Source of the DNA: Betaproteobacteria bacterium | Lineage (GTDB): Bacteria > Pseudomonadota > Gammaproteobacteria > Burkholderiales > CAIKXV01 | DNA: 8,882 bases | Reading direction: 5' to 3' | Assembly (NCBI GenBank): GCA_947456915.1 | Contig: CANGUQ010000137.1 | Coordinates: forward strand, 1 to 8,882 | Shown here: piece by piece, positions 1-7,903 of the stretch | How the letters are laid out: the number at the start of each line of letters is the position of its first letter | Position numbering within the stretch: the first letter of the stretch is position 1 | Notes under the pieces: model-generated | What the model was told of the DNA's origin: nothing | Seen by the model: only the letters and a program-made list of their open reading frames with translations | Database searches by the model: none | Translations under genes and position numbers: made by a program

Positions 1-54
1 CGGCGCGCCGCCGTACAATCACGCCCGGGTGTTGCGCCGCAGTGCGCGGCCCCG

Positions 55-97
55 CTTGACCGCGGTCAAGGCTGACTGCCCGGCGCTGCCCTAGATT
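55..97 (+). promoter_or_regulatory. Putative CRP/FNR-type operator and -10 of the sucCD-fdh operon
   Basis: A perfect 16-bp palindrome, CTTGACCGCGGTCAAG, lies at 55-70. It fits the general CRP/FNR-family pattern TTGA-N6-TCAA, although classical FNR prefers TTGAT-N4-ATCAA. A weak -10 candidate, TAGATT (92-97), lies 22 bases downstream. With a transcription start near 104, the palindrome would be centred close to -41.5, the usual class II activator position. The same 17 bases (palindrome plus the next G) recur at 7790-7806 before fhs with nearly the same spacing. The palindrome and its recurrence are seen directly; the regulator family and start site are inferred. No good -35 stands at 17 bp from the -10, as expected for an activator-dependent promoter. 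Confidence 0.55.
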
Positions 98-278
98 CGG
101 TGCCGGCCCGGCAGACGCTGCTGTTGCGCTGCACGCAGCGGCGCACGGGCGCCAGACACAGCGCGTCGCGCCGATTCCGGGCGACCGCTGCGGCAGTGCG
201 CGCCACGTCCCGGCCCGCAGCAGCCGATGGCAGACAACGCGCGGGACCCTTCGGTGGTCATCGACAGGACCTATCCAG
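98..278 (+). other. Leader region upstream of sucC, no gene seen
   Basis: About 175 bases separate the presumed transcription start from sucC. I recognise no riboswitch or RNA family. A small inverted repeat, CGCTGC-AC-GCAGCG, lies at 127-140. An open frame from a GTG at 100 runs to a TGA at 280-282 that overlaps the sucC start, but its product is arginine-rich, resembles no family I know, and begins at or before the presumed transcription start. The first 54 bases of the window hold a TACAAT (14-19) that could be part of another promoter, but its -35 region is outside the window. Confidence 0.4.
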
Positions 279-1460
279 ATGAAGATTCACGAGTATCAGG
301 GCAAGGAAATCCTGCGCCGCTTCGGCGTGCGCACACCGCGTGGCATCCCCGCGTTCAGCGTCGATGAGGCGGTCAAGGCGGCGCAGGAACTCGGCGGCAA
401 GGTCTGGGTCGTCAAGGCGCAGATCCACGCTGGCGGACGCGGCAAGGGTGGCGGCGTCAAGGTCGCGAAGTCGATCGAGGACGTGCGCACGCTGGCGGGC
501 CAGATTCTCGGCATGCAGCTGATCACGCACCAGACCGGTCCGGAAGGGCAGAAGGTGCGGCGCCTGCTGATCGAGGAGGGCGCGGACATCAGGCAGGAGC
601 TGTATCTCGGCATGGTGGTCGATCGCGTCTCGCAGAAGGTGACGCTGATGGCGAGTTCCGAGGGCGGCATGGACATCGAGGAAGTCGCCGCGCACACGCC
701 GGAGAAGATCCACAAGGTGGTCGTCGACCCCGAGACGCGGCTCACCGCTGCCGATGCCGATGACATCGCGGCGAAGATCGGCGTGCCGGCCGCCTCCGTG
801 CCGCAGGCGCGGGCTATCCTGCAGGGCCTGTACAACGCGTTCTGGGAGACCGATGCGAGCCTCGCCGAGATCAACCCGCTGATCGTCACCGGCTCGGGCG
901 ACGTGATCGCACTCGACGCGAAGTTCAACTTCGACTCCAACGCGCTGTTCCGCCACCCCGAGATCGTCGCCTACCGGGACCTGGACGAGGAAGATCCGGC
1001 CGAGATCGAAGCGTCGAAGTTCGACCTGTCCTACATCTCGCTCGACGGCAACATCGGTTGCCTGGTCAACGGGGCCGGCCTCGCGATGGCGACGATGGAC
1101 GTGATCAAGCTGTACGGTGGAAGCCCGGCGAACTTCCTCGACGTCGGCGGCGGCGCCACCACCGAGAAGGTGACCGAGGCGTTCAAGATCATGCTGAAGA
1201 ACCCGAATCTGCAGGCGATTCTGGTGAACATCTTCGGCGGGATCATGCGCTGCGACACCATCGCCAACGGCGTGGTCAGCGCGGCGCGCGAGGTGAAGCT
1301 GGCGGTGCCGCTCGTGGTGCGGATGAAGGGCACCAACGAGGAACTGGGCAGGCAGATCCTGGCCGAATCGGGGCTGCCGATCATCAGCGCGGACAACATG
1401 GCCGAAGCGGCCGAGCGGGTGGTGACGGCTGCCGCGGCCCACGCGGCGAAGAAGCAGTAA
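279..1460 (+). CDS. sucC: Succinate-CoA ligase (ADP-forming) beta subunit, SucC (possible malate-CoA ligase beta)
   Basis: This is the 393-residue beta subunit of the cytoplasmic ligase that interconverts succinyl-CoA and succinate with NDP/NTP; E. coli SucC is of similar length (388). The protein opens with MKIHEYQGKEIL, followed by the ATP-grasp nucleotide-binding domain (about residues 1-240) with the loop AQIHAGGRGKGGGVK at 47-61. The CoA-ligase domain follows, with NGAGLAMATMD (264-274), NFLDVGGGAT and NIFGGIMRCD (317-326). The ATG at 279 has AGGA at 266-269 as ribosome binding site, 9 bases upstream. sucD follows after 37 bases. The sequence is much closer to betaproteobacterial SucC as I remember it than to MtkA of serine-cycle methylotrophs. 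Its position beside formate genes still leaves a role as malate-CoA ligase open. Family assignment is firm; the physiological substrate is inferred. Confidence 0.95.
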   Translation: MKIHEYQGKEILRRFGVRTPRGIPAFSVDEAVKAAQELGGKVWVVKAQIHAGGRGKGGGVKVAKSIEDVRTLAGQILGMQLITHQTGPEGQKVRRLLIEEGADIRQELYLGMVVDRVSQKVTLMASSEGGMDIEEVAAHTPEKIHKVVVDPETRLTAADADDIAAKIGVPAASVPQARAILQGLYNAFWETDASLAEINPLIVTGSGDVIALDAKFNFDSNALFRHPEIVAYRDLDEEDPAEIEASKFDLSYISLDGNIGCLVNGAGLAMATMDVIKLYGGSPANFLDVGGGATTEKVTEAFKIMLKNPNLQAILVNIFGGIMRCDTIANGVVSAAREVKLAVPLVVRMKGTNEELGRQILAESGLPIISADNMAEAAERVVTAAAAHAAKKQ

Positions 1461-1497
1461 CGACGACGCAGTCACGAAGACGCAAGGGCCGACGACG

Positions 1498-2379
1498 ATG
1501 AGCATTCTGATCGACAGGAACACCCGCGTGATGACGCAGGGCATCACGGGCAAGACCGGACAGTTCCACACCAAGATGGGCAAGGCGTACGCCAACGGCG
1601 CGAACTGCTACGTGGCCGGCGTCAACCCGAAGAAGCCGGGCGAGCAGTACGAGGGCATCCCGATCTTCGCGACCGTGAAGGAAGCGAAAGCGCAGACCGG
1701 CGCCAGCGTGAGCGTGGTCTACGTGCCGCCGCCGTTCGCCGCCGACGCGATCTGGGAGGCGGTCGAAGCCGATCTCGATCTCGTGATCTGCATCACCGAG
1801 GGCATCCCGGTGCGCGACATGATCGTGGTCCGCGACCGCATGCGCAAGCAGAACCGCAAGACGCTGCTGGTCGGGCCCAACTGTCCGGGCGTGATCACGC
1901 CCGACGAGATCAAGATCGGCATCATGCCCGGCCACATCCACAAGAAGGGTCGCGTGGGCGTCGTGTCGCGCTCGGGCACGCTCACCTACGAAGCGGTCGG
2001 GCAACTCGGCGAGCTCGGCATCGGCCAGTCCAGCTGCGTGGGCATCGGCGGCGATCCGGTCAACGGCATGAAGCACATCGACGTGATGCGGCTGTTCAAC
2101 GACGACCCGGAGACCGACGCGGTGATCATGGTCGGCGAGATCGGCGGCTCCGACGAGGAGGAGTGCGCGCGCTGGATCAAGGCGAACATGAAGAAGCCGG
2201 TGATCGGCTTCATCGCCGGCGTCACGGCGCCGCCGGGCAAGCGCATGGGTCACGCCGGCGCGATCATCTCCGGTGGCAAGGGCACGGCCCAGGAAAAGCT
2301 CGCGATCATGGAAGAGTGCGGTATCAAGGTCACGCGCAATCCGGCGGAGATGGGCAAGCTGCTGAAGTCCGTACTGTAG
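1498..2379 (+). CDS. sucD: Succinate-CoA ligase (ADP-forming) alpha subunit, SucD (possible malate-CoA ligase alpha)
   Basis: This is the 293-residue alpha subunit that binds CoA and carries the phosphohistidine intermediate; E. coli SucD has 289 residues. The N-terminal CoA-binding Rossmann domain shows GITGKTGQ at 15-22. It is followed by GPNCPGVITP (126-135) and SRSGTLTYE (157-165). The catalytic histidine is H252 in the family motif GHAGAIISGG, and E214 in VGEIGG matches the glutamate that contacts the active histidine in E. coli. The ATG at 1498 has AAGGG at 1484-1488, 9 bases upstream. The gene pairs with sucC to form the alpha-beta enzyme. In many Burkholderia and Ralstonia genomes, as I recall, sucCD is followed by a TerC-family gene; here a formate dehydrogenase follows, so this may be a second copy or a rearranged locus. 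No key residue appears to be missing. Confidence 0.95.
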   Translation: MSILIDRNTRVMTQGITGKTGQFHTKMGKAYANGANCYVAGVNPKKPGEQYEGIPIFATVKEAKAQTGASVSVVYVPPPFAADAIWEAVEADLDLVICITEGIPVRDMIVVRDRMRKQNRKTLLVGPNCPGVITPDEIKIGIMPGHIHKKGRVGVVSRSGTLTYEAVGQLGELGIGQSSCVGIGGDPVNGMKHIDVMRLFNDDPETDAVIMVGEIGGSDEEECARWIKANMKKPVIGFIAGVTAPPGKRMGHAGAIISGGKGTAQEKLAIMEECGIKVTRNPAEMGKLLKSVL

Positions 2380-2386
2380 TGAACAC

Positions 2387-2411
2387 GCGCGCCGCGGGCG
2401 CCGCGGCGCGC
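2387..2411 (+). other. GC hairpin between sucD and the formate dehydrogenase genes
   Basis: An 11-bp perfect inverted repeat, GCGCGCCGCGG (2387-2397) and CCGCGGCGCGC (2401-2411), has a 3-base GCG loop and starts 7 bases after the sucD stop. No T-run follows, so it is not a standard intrinsic terminator. In an RNA it would be very stable. It could stabilise the upstream message, give partial termination or mark an mRNA processing point, which would let sucCD and fdh be expressed at different levels. The structure is seen directly; its role is inferred. Confidence 0.5.
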
Positions 2412-2484
2412 ACCCGATCGTCGGCGTCGTGCGCGGCCGCGTTTCGGCAGCCGCGCGAGGCGGGCCGAGCACAAGGGGCGAGCA

Positions 2485-4236
<1,752 letters not shown>

Positions 4237-4251
4237 GGCCGGCCACCGGCC
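4237..4251 (+). other. Small inverted repeat between the formate dehydrogenase genes
   Basis: GGCCGG (4237-4242) and CCGGCC (4246-4251), with a CCA loop, begin immediately after the beta-subunit stop codon. A 6-bp stem is weak evidence in GC-rich DNA; it may have no function. Confidence 0.2.
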
Positions 4252-4295
4252 ACTGCCTCGCCCGAGCCATCGCCCATTCGCCAGGACGACGATCG

Positions 4296-7100
4296 ATGAA
4301 CATGATGTCCGAGCCCGTCGCGCGACGGGAAGAAGTCGAGTTCAAGCTGAACGGGCAGACCGTCACCGGCTACGCCGACGAGACGCTGATCGAGGCAGCG
4401 AAGCGCCACGGCATCGAAGTGCCGCACCTGTGCTACAGGCCCGGCATGCGCGCGGACGGAAACTGCCGCGCCTGCGTGGTGGAGGTTAAGGGCGAGCGCG
4501 TGCTCGCGCCCTCGTGCTGCCGCTACCCGAAGGCCGGCATGGAAGTCACCACCGACAGCGATCGCGCCCGGCTGTCGCAGAAGATGGTGTTCGAACTGCT
4601 GCTCTCCGACATGCCGGAGAAGTCGCTGACGCACGACTCCGAACTGGAGGCGTGGGCGCGGAAGCTCGCGCTGGGCAAGCCGCGCTTCGCGCCGCGGGAG
4701 AAGGTCGGCGCCGACCTCTCGCACCCGGGCATCGCGGTCAACCTCGACGCGTGCATCCAGTGCACGCGCTGCGTGCGCGCCTGCCGCGAGGAGCAGGTCA
4801 ACGACGTGATCGGCTACGCATTTCGCGGCGACCAGTCGAAGATCGTGTTCGATCTGGACGATCCCATGGGTGCGAGCAGCTGCGTCGCCTGCGGCGAGTG
4901 CGTGCAGGCGTGCCCCACCGGCGCGCTGATGCCCGCGCGTGACGTCGGCCTGCAGGTGCCCGACCGCAAGGTCGACTCGGTGTGCCCGTTCTGCGGCGTC
5001 GGCTGCCAGCTCACGTACAACATCAAGGACGACCGCATCCTGTGGGTCGAGGGCCGCGACGGGCCGGCCAACCACGGCCGGCTGTGCGTGAAGGGCCGCT
5101 ACGGTTTCGACTACGTGCACCACCGGCAGCGGCTGACCACGCCGCTGATCCGCCGGTCCGACGTACCCAGGCACGCCGACTTCACGATGGATCCGAGCGA
5201 TCCCCTGTCGGTGTTCCGCGAGGCCACCTGGGAGGAAGCGCTCGACCTGGCGGCGAGCAGGCTGCGGGCGATCCGCGACACGCACGGCAAGCGCGCGCTC
5301 GCCGGCTTCGGCTCCGCCAAGGGCACCAACGAGGAGGCCTACCTGTTCCAGAAGCTGGTGCGCACCGGATTCGGCAGCAACAACGTCGATCACTGCACCC
5401 GGCTCTGCCACGCCTCTTCGGTTGCCGCGCTGCTCGAGGGCATCGGCTCCGGGGCGGTGTCCAACCAGGTCAACGACGTGGTCAACGCCGACGTGGTGAT
5501 GGTGATCGGTGCCAATCCCACGGTGAACCACCCGGTGGCTGCCACCTGGATCAAGAACGCGGTGAAGAACGGCACGCGGCTGATCGTCGCCGACCCGCGT
5601 CGCGGCGAACTTGCGCGGCACGCGACGTGGACGCTGCAGTTCAAGCCCGACACGGACGTGGCACTGCTCAACGCGATGATGCACGTGATCGTGCACGAGG
5701 GGCTGGTGGATGAAGCATTCATCGCTTCGCGCACCATCGGCTACGAGGACCTGCGCCGCAACGTCGAGGGCTACAGCCCGGAGGCGATGGCGCCGGTGTG
5801 CGGCATCGACGCGGAGACGATCCGCGAGGTCGCACGTGCGTTCGCCACGTCGAAGGGGTCGATGATCCTCTGGGGCATGGGCATCTCGCAGCACGTGCAC
5901 GGCACCGACAACGCGCGCTGTCTGATCGCGCTGTGCCTGATGACCGGGCAGGTCGGCAAGCCCGGCAGCGGCCTGCATCCGCTGCGCGGCCAGAACAACG
6001 TGCAGGGCGCGTCCGACTCCGGGCTGATCCCGATGGTGTTCCCCGACTACCAGTTCGTCGACGATCCGAAGTCGCGGGCGAAGTTCGAACGGCTGTGGGG
6101 TGTGCCGCTCGACGCACAGCGCGGCCTGACCGTGGTCGAGATCATGAACGCGGCGCTCGAGAAGCAGATCCGCGGCATGTACGTGATGGGCGAGAACCCG
6201 GCGATGTCCGACCCCGATCTCAACCACGCGCGCGAGGCGCTGGCGAGCCTCGATTTCCTGCTGGTGCAGGAGATCTTCCTGACCGAGACCGCCTATCTCG
6301 CCGACGTCGTGCTGCCGGCCTCGGCGTGGCCGGAGAAGACCGGCACCGTCACCAACACCGATCGCATGGTGCAACTCGGCCGCAAGGCGCTGCCCGCCCC
6401 CGGCGAGGCGCGCGAGGACCTGTGGATCATCCAGGCGCTCGCCCAGCGTCTGGGCCTGCCCTGGAACTACCGCCACGAGTCCGAGGTGTTCGACGAGATG
6501 CGGCAGGCGATGCCCAGCATCGCCGGCATCACCTGGCAGCGGCTCGAGGAAGAGAGCTCGGTAACCTATCCGTGCGAGAAGGAGGGCGATCCGGGGCAGC
6601 CCACGGTGTTCATCGACCGCTTTCCCACGGCCACCGGCCGAGCGAAGTTCGTCCCCGCAGACGTCATCCCGGCCGCCGAGCGCCCCGATGCCGACTACCC
6701 GATGGTGCTGATCACCGGGCGTCAGCTCGAGCACTGGCACACCGGCGCGATGACGCGTCGCGCGGCCGTGCTCGACGCGATCGAGCCGGATCCCACCGCA
6801 CTGATGCACCCGCTGGACATCGACGCGCTGGGCGTGAAGCCCGGCGAGGTGATCACCGTCGAGTCGCGGCGCGGAACGATCGCGCTCTACGCGCGCGCCG
6901 AGGCCGGTACGCCGCGCGGAGCGGTGTTCATCCCGTTCTGCTACCACGAGGCGGCGGCGAACCTGCTCACCAACCCGGCGCTGGATCCGTTCGGCAAGAT
7001 TCCCGAGTTCAAGTACTGCGCCGTGCGCATCCGGGCTGGCGGCACGCTGCGGCCGATCTCCAGCTTCGGAGCGGGACAGGTGCTGGCCGAGCAGCGCTGA
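4296..7100 (+). CDS. fdh1A: NAD-dependent formate dehydrogenase alpha subunit (Mo/W-bis-PGD, FDH1A type)
   Basis: This 934-residue catalytic subunit oxidises formate to CO2, and enzymes of this type can often run in reverse. A NuoG-like N-terminus binds [2Fe-2S] (C46, C57, C60, with C74 or C75 as fourth ligand). Two ferredoxin-type [4Fe-4S] clusters follow (C153, C156, C159, C163 and C196, C199, C202, C206). A further [4Fe-4S] cluster is bound at the start of the molybdopterin domain (C230, C233, C237, C264). The metal ligand is most likely C371 in CTRLCHASS, followed by H372; K266 and R564 (in LRGQNNVQG) fit the other active-site positions. The ligand is cysteine, not selenocysteine. A dinucleotide-binding domain (about 800-920) closes the protein. 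It lacks the extra histidine-ligated cluster of NuoG, as does M. extorquens FDH1A. It closely resembles that tungsten enzyme, but sequence cannot prove W over Mo. ATG 4296 is favoured by AGGA at 4283-4286; the ATGs at 4302 and 4305 are less well placed. Confidence 0.94.
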   Translation: MNMMSEPVARREEVEFKLNGQTVTGYADETLIEAAKRHGIEVPHLCYRPGMRADGNCRACVVEVKGERVLAPSCCRYPKAGMEVTTDSDRARLSQKMVFELLLSDMPEKSLTHDSELEAWARKLALGKPRFAPREKVGADLSHPGIAVNLDACIQCTRCVRACREEQVNDVIGYAFRGDQSKIVFDLDDPMGASSCVACGECVQACPTGALMPARDVGLQVPDRKVDSVCPFCGVGCQLTYNIKDDRILWVEGRDGPANHGRLCVKGRYGFDYVHHRQRLTTPLIRRSDVPRHADFTMDPSDPLSVFREATWEEALDLAASRLRAIRDTHGKRALAGFGSAKGTNEEAYLFQKLVRTGFGSNNVDHCTRLCHASSVAALLEGIGSGAVSNQVNDVVNADVVMVIGANPTVNHPVAATWIKNAVKNGTRLIVADPRRGELARHATWTLQFKPDTDVALLNAMMHVIVHEGLVDEAFIASRTIGYEDLRRNVEGYSPEAMAPVCGIDAETIREVARAFATSKGSMILWGMGISQHVHGTDNARCLIALCLMTGQVGKPGSGLHPLRGQNNVQGASDSGLIPMVFPDYQFVDDPKSRAKFERLWGVPLDAQRGLTVVEIMNAALEKQIRGMYVMGENPAMSDPDLNHAREALASLDFLLVQEIFLTETAYLADVVLPASAWPEKTGTVTNTDRMVQLGRKALPAPGEAREDLWIIQALAQRLGLPWNYRHESEVFDEMRQAMPSIAGITWQRLEEESSVTYPCEKEGDPGQPTVFIDRFPTATGRAKFVPADVIPAAERPDADYPMVLITGRQLEHWHTGAMTRRAAVLDAIEPDPTALMHPLDIDALGVKPGEVITVESRRGTIALYARAEAGTPRGAVFIPFCYHEAAANLLTNPALDPFGKIPEFKYCAVRIRAGGTLRPISSFGAGQVLAEQR

Positions 7101-7142
7101 CCGGCGCAGGTTCCAGCCGCGCTCGCGTGCGTTGAACGCACT

Positions 7143-7168
7143 CCGTACCGAAACGCCCACCGGTACGG
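7143..7168 (+). terminator. Inverted repeat after fdh1A, possible transcript end
   Basis: CCGTACCG (7143-7150) and CGGTACGG (7161-7168) form a perfect 8-bp stem around the 10-base loop AAACGCCCAC, 42 bases after the alpha-subunit stop. It is the nearest hairpin to the operon end, but no T-run follows. It may protect the 3' end of the message, act as a weak terminator, or bind a protein as DNA. Confidence 0.3.
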
Positions 7169-7261
7169 CGGCAGCGTCTGCGCATTGCGCCGATACCGCG
7201 CCGAGGCGTCGGTTCGAGGCGTGTCCAGATCGCGCGTGAGGCCGGCGCCGCCGACGCGCCC

Positions 7262-7333
7262 CTTCCGCTCATGTCCCCCGGCTGCGGGCGCCGGGGCGCC
7301 CGCAGCCTCCTCCTTTACTTCGCTGCAGGGGCG
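7262..7333 (-). repeat. REP-like palindromic element, copy 1 (minus strand)
   Basis: Read on the - strand, this unit shows GTAAAGGAGGAGGC (complement of 7305-7318) leading into a hairpin with a 13-bp perfect stem (arms 7280-7292 and 7295-7307). GCCGGGGGACA and a GAGCGGA-like tail follow. It is an inverted copy of the unit at 7511-7583. A GGAG motif at the foot of a GC-rich palindrome, present as an inverted pair, recalls REP/BIME elements mobilised by RAYT transposases. No RAYT gene is in the window, so this assignment is inference. Confidence 0.5.
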
Positions 7334-7392
7334 CATCGGCGACACCGGCTCTGCACCCGCGTGCCGTGCCGGGAAAGTCCCCGCGTCCCCTC

Positions 7393-7460
7393 GCCACCGT
7401 TCGCTGTCGGCGCGTCACGGCTGGACTGCGCCAGCCCTTTCCCGGAACGGGGGCGACGCG
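7393..7460 (+). repeat. Direct repeat A, copy 1
   Basis: The first 37 bases (7393-7429), starting GCCACCGTTCGCTGTCGG, are identical to 7681-7717. Similarity continues with substitutions to about 7460. The copies are 288 bases apart and lie on the outer (left) and outer (right) sides relative to the REP-like copy 2 segment. Confidence 0.75.
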
Positions 7461-7510
7461 GTATTGCCGTTCGTGCCATGGCCCGGTGCACGCTCGATGT
7501 GGTGCGATAC

Positions 7511-7583
7511 CCTGCGCAGAGAGGTAAAGGAGGAGGCTTCGGGCGCGCGGGCGCGCGCGAAGCCGGGGGACACGAACGGAGCA
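7511..7583 (+). repeat. REP-like palindromic element, copy 2 (plus strand)
   Basis: GTAAAGGAGGAGGC (7524-7537) leads into a 14-bp stem with one mismatch (arms 7535-7548 and 7551-7564, GG loop). GCCGGGGGACA and GAACGGA follow. Compared with copy 1, the stem carries a paired change: GCTGCG/CGCAGC becomes GCTTCG/CGAAGC. This keeps the base pair and suggests the fold itself is retained. The purine-rich AAAGGAGGAGG resembles a Shine-Dalgarno sequence, but no start codon and credible gene follow it. Confidence 0.5.
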
Positions 7584-7596
7584 GGGTGTCGCGCCG

Positions 7597-7675
7597 CATC
7601 GAGCGGATACCGAGCCGAAGTGCTCGCCGCAGGGCCCGCCGCTTCCCACATCGAGCGGGTATCGCGCTGAAGCAC
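7597..7675 (+). repeat. Two imperfect 27-base repeats (B)
   Basis: The segments 7597-7623 and 7649-7675 both begin CATCGAGCGG and share GAAG near the end, with about seven differences over 27 bases and a 52-base period. The complement of the same core, CGCTCGATG, occurs at 7491-7499, so these pieces could also fold onto sequence upstream of REP-like copy 2. They may be sub-parts of a larger intergenic repeat family. Confidence 0.4.
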
Positions 7676-7680
7676 GCCTT

Positions 7681-7748
7681 GCCACCGTTCGCTGTCGGCG
7701 CGTCACGGCTGGACTGCCCTGGCCATTTTCCGGAGCGGGTGCGATGCG
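7681..7748 (+). repeat. Direct repeat A, copy 2
   Basis: The first 37 bases (7681-7717) match 7393-7429 exactly. Three of the four bases just upstream also match, and similarity decays downstream to about 7748. The copy ends some 40 bases before the fhs promoter palindrome. Confidence 0.75.
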
Positions 7749-7789
7749 CGAGAGCCGTCTCCGGCACGCTGCCCCCGGCCCCGCAGCCA

Positions 7790-7833
7790 CTTGACCGCGG
7801 TCAAGGTCGCCGTTTCCGCCGGCACCCTATAGT
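7790..7833 (+). promoter_or_regulatory. Putative CRP/FNR-type operator and -10 of fhs
   Basis: CTTGACCGCGGTCAAGG (7790-7806) is identical to 55-71. The -10 candidate TATAGT (7828-7833) matches the TATAAT consensus at five of six positions. A start near 7840 would put the palindrome centre at about -42, the class II activator position, with a leader of about 64 bases before fhs. No standard -35 is seen at the right distance. Position, palindrome and repetition are direct observations; the regulator is not identifiable here. Confidence 0.6.
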
Positions 7834-7903
7834 CGCCCTCGCTCGCGCCAGCACAGCGGCGCACCGGCCCGACCGGCCCACCCAATTCGAGGAGAAGACG
7901 ACC

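Larger units (their letters stand above)
7101..7903. other. Non-coding repeat-rich intergenic region
   Basis: About 800 bases lie between the formate dehydrogenase and fhs. Open frames exist on both strands, but their predicted products are rich in arginine, alanine, proline and glycine, lack recognisable domains, and partly repeat one another because the DNA is repeated. I therefore call no gene. From left to right the region holds an inverted repeat just after the alpha-subunit gene, a REP-like palindrome on the - strand, the first copy of a 37-bp repeat, a REP-like palindrome on the + strand, two imperfect 27-base repeats, the second copy of the 37-bp repeat, and the fhs promoter. No intrinsic terminator with a T-run is visible. 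Confidence 0.7.

Noticed and set aside
100..282. Possible 60-residue leader peptide whose stop overlaps the sucC start
   Set aside because: It has a GTG start at or before the presumed transcription start, no ribosome binding site, and an arginine-rich sequence unlike a real protein. The ATGA overlap is probably chance.
258..1595. Long open frame antisense to sucC
   Set aside because: It mirrors the codon-position GC bias of sucC; the product is rich in Arg, His and Asp with no recognisable domain, while sucC is unmistakable.
7262..7748. CRISPR array
   Set aside because: The repeats are few, of unequal spacing, differ in orientation and are partly degenerate; no regular repeat-spacer pattern is present.
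7185..7885. Several overlapping small open frames on both strands in the intergenic region
   Set aside because: Their products repeat each other because the DNA is repeated. They contain the hairpins in their frames, have no domains, and lack convincing starts.
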